From: Flavobacteriales bacterium
Lineage (GTDB): Bacteria > Bacteroidota > Bacteroidia > Flavobacteriales > PHOS-HE28
Assembly (NCBI GenBank): GCA_008016945.1
Contig: SSGN01000014.1
Location: forward strand, 1-9,908
DNA length: 9,908 bases
Direction of reading: 5' to 3'
The notes under the pieces were generated by a model. The model was not told the DNA's origin. It made no database searches and was given only the letters and a program-made list of their open reading frames with translations. Positions 7,016 through 9,908 of the stretch are shown piece after piece. Within the stretch, counting starts at the first letter, position 1; every line of letters starts with the position of its first letter. Position numbers and translations under genes: made by a program.

Positions 7016-7777
7016 ATGAACCTGCGCATCCTCGGTATCATCCCAGCGCGCTACGCCAGCACCCGCCTGCCCGCCAAGCCCCTGGCCGATATCGGAGGCA
7101 TGACCATGATCCAGCGCGTGCTGGAGCGGGCCGCACAGGCTCGCTCATTGCAACAGGTGGTGGTGGCCACGGACGATGAACGGATCCTCCAACATGTGCG
7201 CGCCATCGGCGGCGAGGCGGTGATCACCAGCACCGACCATCCCAGCGGCACCGACCGTTGCCACGAAGCCCTGCGGATCCTGAGTGCGGAACGTTTCGAT
7301 GCCGTGGTGAACATCCAGGGCGATGAACCCTTCCTGGTGCCGGCGCAGATCGATGAGCTAACGGCTACGCTGGCGACCGCTCCTGGTGGCCTCGCCACCC
7401 TTGCCCATGCCCTTACCGACGACCGTGACCTGGACGATCCCGGGAAGGTGAAGATCACCACCGATGTGCATGGCGATGCCCTCTACTTCAGCCGGGCGGC
7501 GATCCCGGTACTACGCAACCACCAGGGCGGAACACGGTGTACGAGCTTCCCCTTTCTGAAACATATCGGCCTGTATGCCTATCGTACCGAGGTGCTTGCC
7601 CGATTGGTCGCCCTGGAGCCTTCGCCGCTGGAGCGAGCCGAGTCGTTGGAGCAGCTGCGCTGGCTGGAGAACGGCTACAAGGTGCGTGTCGGCTTGACGA
7701 AGCATCCGTCGTTCTGCGTGGACACCCCCGCGGACCTGGAGGAGGCAAGAAGGCTCGTGCGGGCCGAAGAAGGGTAG
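7016..7777 (+). CDS. kdsB: 3-deoxy-manno-octulosonate cytidylyltransferase (CMP-KDO synthetase)
   Basis: KdsB activates KDO with CTP to form CMP-KDO, the donor for the inner core of LPS, in the cytoplasm with Mg2+. The 253-residue length is standard. The nucleotide-binding signature PARYASTRLPAKPL is at 10-23. ATDDERI (51-57), TSTDHPSGTDR (71-81), NIQGDEP (99-105), HIGLYAYR (183-190), ESLEQLRWLENG (209-220) and DTPADLE (236-242) follow. D103 and D236 correspond to the metal-associated Asp residues of the family. An in-frame TTG at 7001 would add five residues, but ATG 7016 gives the usual MNLRILGIIPAR beginning. The 24-base gap to the receptor gene suggests one transcript, although no functional link beyond the outer membrane is evident. 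The 196 bases after it contain no supported gene, only a weak CCTTC/GAAGG hairpin at 7884-7896. Confidence 0.97.
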   Translation: MNLRILGIIPARYASTRLPAKPLADIGGMTMIQRVLERAAQARSLQQVVVATDDERILQHVRAIGGEAVITSTDHPSGTDRCHEALRILSAERFDAVVNIQGDEPFLVPAQIDELTATLATAPGGLATLAHALTDDRDLDDPGKVKITTDVHGDALYFSRAAIPVLRNHQGGTRCTSFPFLKHIGLYAYRTEVLARLVALEPSPLERAESLEQLRWLENGYKVRVGLTKHPSFCVDTPADLEEARRLVRAEEG

Positions 7778-7973
7778 GGCCGCCGGACCGTACCAACACG
7801 CTTGTGCCGATCCCCCATGCCGGTGGTGCAAGTCCTTGGCCCTGTGGAGCGTTCGTGCATCCCGGAAAAGACCATCACCAGCTCCTTCGCAGAAGGCTCT
7901 CGGAGCAACGAACAACGGTTGCGGCGCAAGCGGTCCTGGTTCTCTTCTTCCCCGTTATCTTGCACGCCGGATC

Positions 7974-8993
7974 ATGGCCCTGGAACGCGACCTCCATCAA
8001 CTGCTTTTCGAGCACGACTGTGTGATCGTACCCGGATGGGGCGGCTTCTTGGCCCAGTATCGCCCGGCCCGGCTCGACGAGGCCCGTGAGCTGATCCACC
8101 CACCTGGCAAGGAGGTGGGTTTCAACCGCCACCTGTTGCGGAACGATGGGCTGCTTTCCGATCATATCGCCCAACGCGATGGCATCGGGTTCGCAGCGGC
8201 CAACGCGGTGATCGAGCAAGAAGTGGGTGCGTGGCGCGACCAACTGAACAGCACCGGCCGCGTGGAGCTTCCTCGTATCGGTATCTTCTACCGCGATGCG
8301 GACCGCAACCTGCAGTTCGACCCCGATCACCGGACCAATTTCCTGAAGGAAGCCTTCGGCCTTCGGCCGGTGTCGGCCGTGGTGCGCGCAGTGCCCGAGC
8401 CTCGGGTGATCCCATTGCCCGAGCGCCTTCAGGAGCCCGTGGCGCCGGAGCCAACACGGCGTTGGAACTGGGCCGCCGCCGCTGCCGTGGCCCTGCTTCT
8501 GGTCGGCGGTAGCGCAGCGGTTTTTCTCGGTATGAGCGGCACCACTACGAGGTTCGCTTTTGGTCCGCGACCAACACCCACCTACACCTCGAGCGCCGTG
8601 CCAGTGCCACCGTTGCAGGCACAAGCCGCTGTGTTCGCCCTGCCTGAAGCCACCTTCGGTGTGCAGACCCTTCCGCTTACGGACAACGATAGCGTTTCCC
8701 TCACCGTGGACCTGGGTGCCGCACCTGCCGATACCACCGCCGTGGCCGTACCAACGAAGGCCACGTTGCAACTGCGGTTCCATGTGGTGGGCGGCTGTTT
8801 CGCACAACCCGAGAACGCAGACCGTCTGTTGAGGGAGCTCCGGGACAAAGGCTACCACGCCACCCGGCTGCCGCGCTATGGTGAATTGCATCCGGTGGCC
8901 TATGGCAGCTATGCCGATCGCCAGGAAGCCGTGGAAGCATTGGCCTCGGTGCGCCGCGATGGAGGTGGGCAAGCGTGGCTGCTGGTACGATAG
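7974..8993 (+). CDS. HU-CCDC81-like / transmembrane / SPOR-domain protein
   Basis: The 339-residue product joins a cytoplasmic N-terminal region to a periplasmic SPOR domain. Residues 1-60 (DLHQLLFEHDCVIVPGWGGF, then FNRHLLRNDGLLSDHIAQRDG) and about 65-125 (VELPRIGIFYRDADRNLQFD) match what I know of the paired HU-CCDC81 bacterial domains, which have a HU/IHF-like fold. A Pro-rich linker leads to one transmembrane helix at about 166-187 (WNWAAAAAVALLLVGGSAAV), with TRR before it, so N-in/C-out. A Pro/Thr/Ala linker spans 190-262. SPOR covers 266-339 (FHVVGGCFAQPENADRLLREL and later VAYGSYADRQEAVEAL). SPOR domains bind glycan strands lacking stem peptides at division sites. ATG 7974 is chosen because the upstream frame reads as noise. 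TTATCTTGCAC at 7955-7965 is a weak promoter-like site. Whether the HU-like part binds DNA is unknown. Confidence 0.85.
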   Translation: MALERDLHQLLFEHDCVIVPGWGGFLAQYRPARLDEARELIHPPGKEVGFNRHLLRNDGLLSDHIAQRDGIGFAAANAVIEQEVGAWRDQLNSTGRVELPRIGIFYRDADRNLQFDPDHRTNFLKEAFGLRPVSAVVRAVPEPRVIPLPERLQEPVAPEPTRRWNWAAAAAVALLLVGGSAAVFLGMSGTTTRFAFGPRPTPTYTSSAVPVPPLQAQAAVFALPEATFGVQTLPLTDNDSVSLTVDLGAAPADTTAVAVPTKATLQLRFHVVGGCFAQPENADRLLRELRDKGYHATRLPRYGELHPVAYGSYADRQEAVEALASVRRDGGGQAWLLVR

Positions 8994-9025
8994 CTCGGGT
9001 GCGCGGTCCGCAACGCACGGCCGAG
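8994..9025 (+). terminator. terminator-like hairpin directly after the SPOR gene
   Basis: Starting at the base after the stop codon, CTCGG-GTGCG (8994-9003) pairs with CGCAC (9014-9018) and CCGAG (9021-9025). This gives a 10-bp stem with a two-base GG bulge and a 10-base loop. Only GTCTTA follows before the mobile-like element begins at 9032. If that element and one copy of its TTA duplication are removed, the tail would read GTCTTACTTTCG, somewhat more T-rich. Its activity as a terminator is plausible but unproven. Confidence 0.45.
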
Positions 9026-9031
9026 GTCTTA

Positions 9032-9050
9032 GAGCCTGTTCGGGGTCTCC
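9032..9050 (+). repeat. left terminal inverted repeat of the MITE-like element
   Basis: This 19-base end begins GAGCCTGTTCGG and is preceded by TTA (9029-9031), the proposed target duplication. Sixteen of 19 positions match the other end. The mismatches are at positions 1, 3 and 14. Confidence 0.65.
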
Positions 9051-9206
9051 GCTGATCCGTCTCCCGGTCTCTTTTTCGCCCACGCTTCGCCTAAAGAGGT
9101 TCCCGTGAATACCGCTGCACGATGTCCTTAGGTCATGCCTGATCGATACTGAGCCGGTGATGAAGATCCGGCCGAGCTTAGCGATCCGGACCACTGGGGT
9201 GATAGC

Positions 9207-9238
9207 GTGAAAGGGTGCGAGGCATTTCACCTTTTCAC
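9207..9238. other. 11-bp hairpin inside the MITE-like element
   Basis: GTGAAAGGGTG (9207-9217) pairs with CACCTTTTCAC (9228-9238) at all 11 positions with one G-U wobble, around the 10-base loop CGAGGCATTT. No T tract follows on either strand. It may be a protein-binding palindrome, a structured RNA segment, or part of the fold of the element. It also overlaps the end of an 11-codon minus-strand frame (9262-9227, MKELIDPMVKR) that starts about 50 bases inside the right end. Confidence 0.5.
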
Positions 9239-9296
9239 CATTGGATCGATCAGTTCTTTCATGCCGTCTCAGTATGACCTCGGGTTCCTTCGTTCA

Positions 9297-9315
9297 GGAG
9301 ATCCCGAACAGGATT
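9297..9315 (-). repeat. right terminal inverted repeat of the MITE-like element
   Basis: Read on the minus strand from 9315 this end is AATCCTGTTCGGGATCTCC, the partner of the left repeat. TTA at 9316-9318 follows it on the plus strand, matching the triplet outside the left end at the same offset. Confidence 0.65.
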
Positions 9316-9316
9316 T

Positions 9317-9324
9317 TACTTTCG
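9317..9324 (+). promoter_or_regulatory. candidate -7 element at the junction of the MITE-like element
   Basis: TACTTTCG, followed by CAC, differs from TAnnTTTG at one position. It begins inside the right-hand TTA copy, so any -33 sequence would now be supplied by the element. No clear TTG is present at the right distance. It lies 186 bases before the ATG at 9503, a long leader. TATACCTG at about 9442-9449 is a closer but poorer match. Confidence 0.25.
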
Positions 9325-9502
9325 CACGCGATCTTTGGTCCCGATCCGATCGAGAACGGTGAACACGCCATGGACAGGACTTGAATGGGCCGTTGTCCAG
9401 GCGCGCCGATCGCCCAAAGGGTCGCCCGTGCCACCGCCCACTATACCTGCTTCGGCCTGGCACGATTGATGGAATAGGAACAGCGCATTGAACCAGTCTG
9501 AA

Positions 9503-9908
9503 ATGAACCTTCGCACACTTCTTCTGGCCGCAACGGCCACATGGGTCCAACTCGTAGCTGCACAATCCGTTGCAGAAACCCCTTCAAGGACCATCAAGAC
9601 CGGCAAGGCGGCGGTGACCGCCCTGGCCATCGCACCCAAGAACGATCGCGTGTTGGTGGGTACCAGCAATGGTGCGGTGCTGCATGAGATCGAGAGTGGG
9701 AAGAAGCTCTATGCCTTCGCCTATGGCGAGGATGGCGCCACGGCCGTTTATCATGTCGGCTTCAACGAGAACGGCGAATTCGTGGTGCTCATCGGCCCCA
9801 GTGGCAAGCGTACGGTTTGGAGCGCGGCGAATGGCCAGCAGGAGAAGGTGATCACTCCGCACCGCTGGATCCCCGACCCCCGTGCCGTGAAGGCCATGGG
9901 CCTGGAGA
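9503..9908 (+). CDS. secreted beta-propeller (WD40-like) protein, 5' part only
   Basis: The frame is open from ATG 9503 to the end of the window: 135 complete codons with no stop. Residues 1-20 form a signal peptide (LRTLLLAATATWVQLVAA, likely cleavage near VAA|QS), so the product is exported. From about residue 36 it shows repeated propeller-blade patterns: AAVTALAIAPKNDRVLVGTS followed by a strand ending in ESGKKLYAF, then AVYHVGFNENGEFVVLIGPS followed by KRTVWSAANGQQ. These resemble WD40/YncE-like blades, with the alternating strands and the small-residue turn before each final strand. The full domain set, length and partner are not visible, and no function is assigned. No Shine-Dalgarno is evident, as for other genes here. 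Confidence 0.8.
   Translation, partial: MNLRTLLLAATATWVQLVAAQSVAETPSRTIKTGKAAVTALAIAPKNDRVLVGTSNGAVLHEIESGKKLYAFAYGEDGATAVYHVGFNENGEFVVLIGPSGKRTVWSAANGQQEKVITPHRWIPDPRAVKAMGLE

Larger units (their letters stand above)
9032..9315. mobile_element. MITE-like non-autonomous element, 284 bp
   Basis: The ends form terminal inverted repeats of 19 bp with 16 identities: GAGCCTGTTCGGGGTCTCC at 9032-9050, and AATCCTGTTCGGGATCTCC read inward on the minus strand from 9315 to 9297. The central 16 positions differ at one base. TTA flanks both ends (9029-9031 and 9316-9318), consistent with a 3-bp target duplication. No transposase is encoded: the only frames are short or are extensions antisense to the SPOR gene. 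The end sequence and a TNA-type duplication recall some IS5-superfamily elements, from memory. Either a MITE mobilised in trans or the collapsed remnant of an insertion sequence would fit. It lies in the 509-base gap between the SPOR gene and the next gene, where no other gene is supported. Confidence 0.6.

Noticed and set aside
7884..7896. CCTTC-GCA-GAAGG hairpin after kdsB as a terminator
   Set aside because: The stem is only 5 bp, the loop is 3 bases and there is no T tract. It lies more than 100 bases after kdsB.
7778..7973. Possible tRNA or small RNA in the kdsB-SPOR gap
   Set aside because: No T-arm GGTTCRA-type sequence, CCA end or cloverleaf pairing was found.
9069..9098. CTCTTT/AAAGAG hairpin inside the element
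   Set aside because: A 6-bp stem with an 18-base loop is too weak to separate from chance.
7875..9230. 451-codon minus-strand frame through the MITE-like element and the SPOR gene
   Set aside because: Most of it is antisense to the well-supported SPOR protein, and the element part resembles no transposase I recognise.
9385..9477. 30-codon plus-strand frame before the last gene
   Set aside because: It has no recognisable pattern and no start signal, and it is short enough to be chance.

Overview
The window looks like a piece of a GC-rich Bacteroidota genome, probably of a Flavobacteriales-type lineage and probably a metagenome contig. The support is: a TonB-dependent receptor with an N-terminal carboxypeptidase-regulatory-like domain; a protein joining two HU-CCDC81-type domains to a SPOR domain, an architecture I know only from Bacteroidota; start codons without clear Shine-Dalgarno sequences; and several TAnnTTTG-like sites that resemble the Bacteroidota -7 promoter element. 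kdsB marks a Gram-negative LPS producer. The assignment comes from recognition, not from a database search.

Layout. Bases 1-211 are near-pure C and G runs and are probably a sequencing or assembly artefact at a contig end. A candidate leftward promoter (242-249) and a doubtful 36-codon ORF (302-412) follow. Then come recJ (444-2210) and tadA (2207-2656), overlapping by ATGA, and a GC-rich spacer with an 11-bp perfect inverted repeat. A BrxA/BrxB-type bacilliredoxin (2858-3268) ends at a strong intrinsic terminator (3289-3318). dprA lies on the minus strand (4506-3400) and is divergent from a TonB-dependent receptor (4589-6991), which is followed closely by kdsB (7016-7777). The HU-CCDC81/TM/SPOR protein is at 7974-8993. 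The last 900 bases hold a terminator-like hairpin, a 284-bp element with 19-bp terminal inverted repeats flanked by TTA, and the first 135 codons of a secreted beta-propeller-like protein that runs off the end.

How the genes relate. This is mostly housekeeping content: DNA repair and recombination (RecJ, DprA), tRNA wobble editing (TadA), thiol redox (bacilliredoxin), LPS precursor activation (KdsB), outer-membrane uptake (TonB receptor) and probable envelope or division-site binding (SPOR protein). There is no sign of a dedicated defence, CRISPR or biosynthetic system. The least ordinary item is the small MITE-like element at about 9029-9318, which seems to have inserted between the 3' end of the SPOR gene and the promoter region of the next gene.
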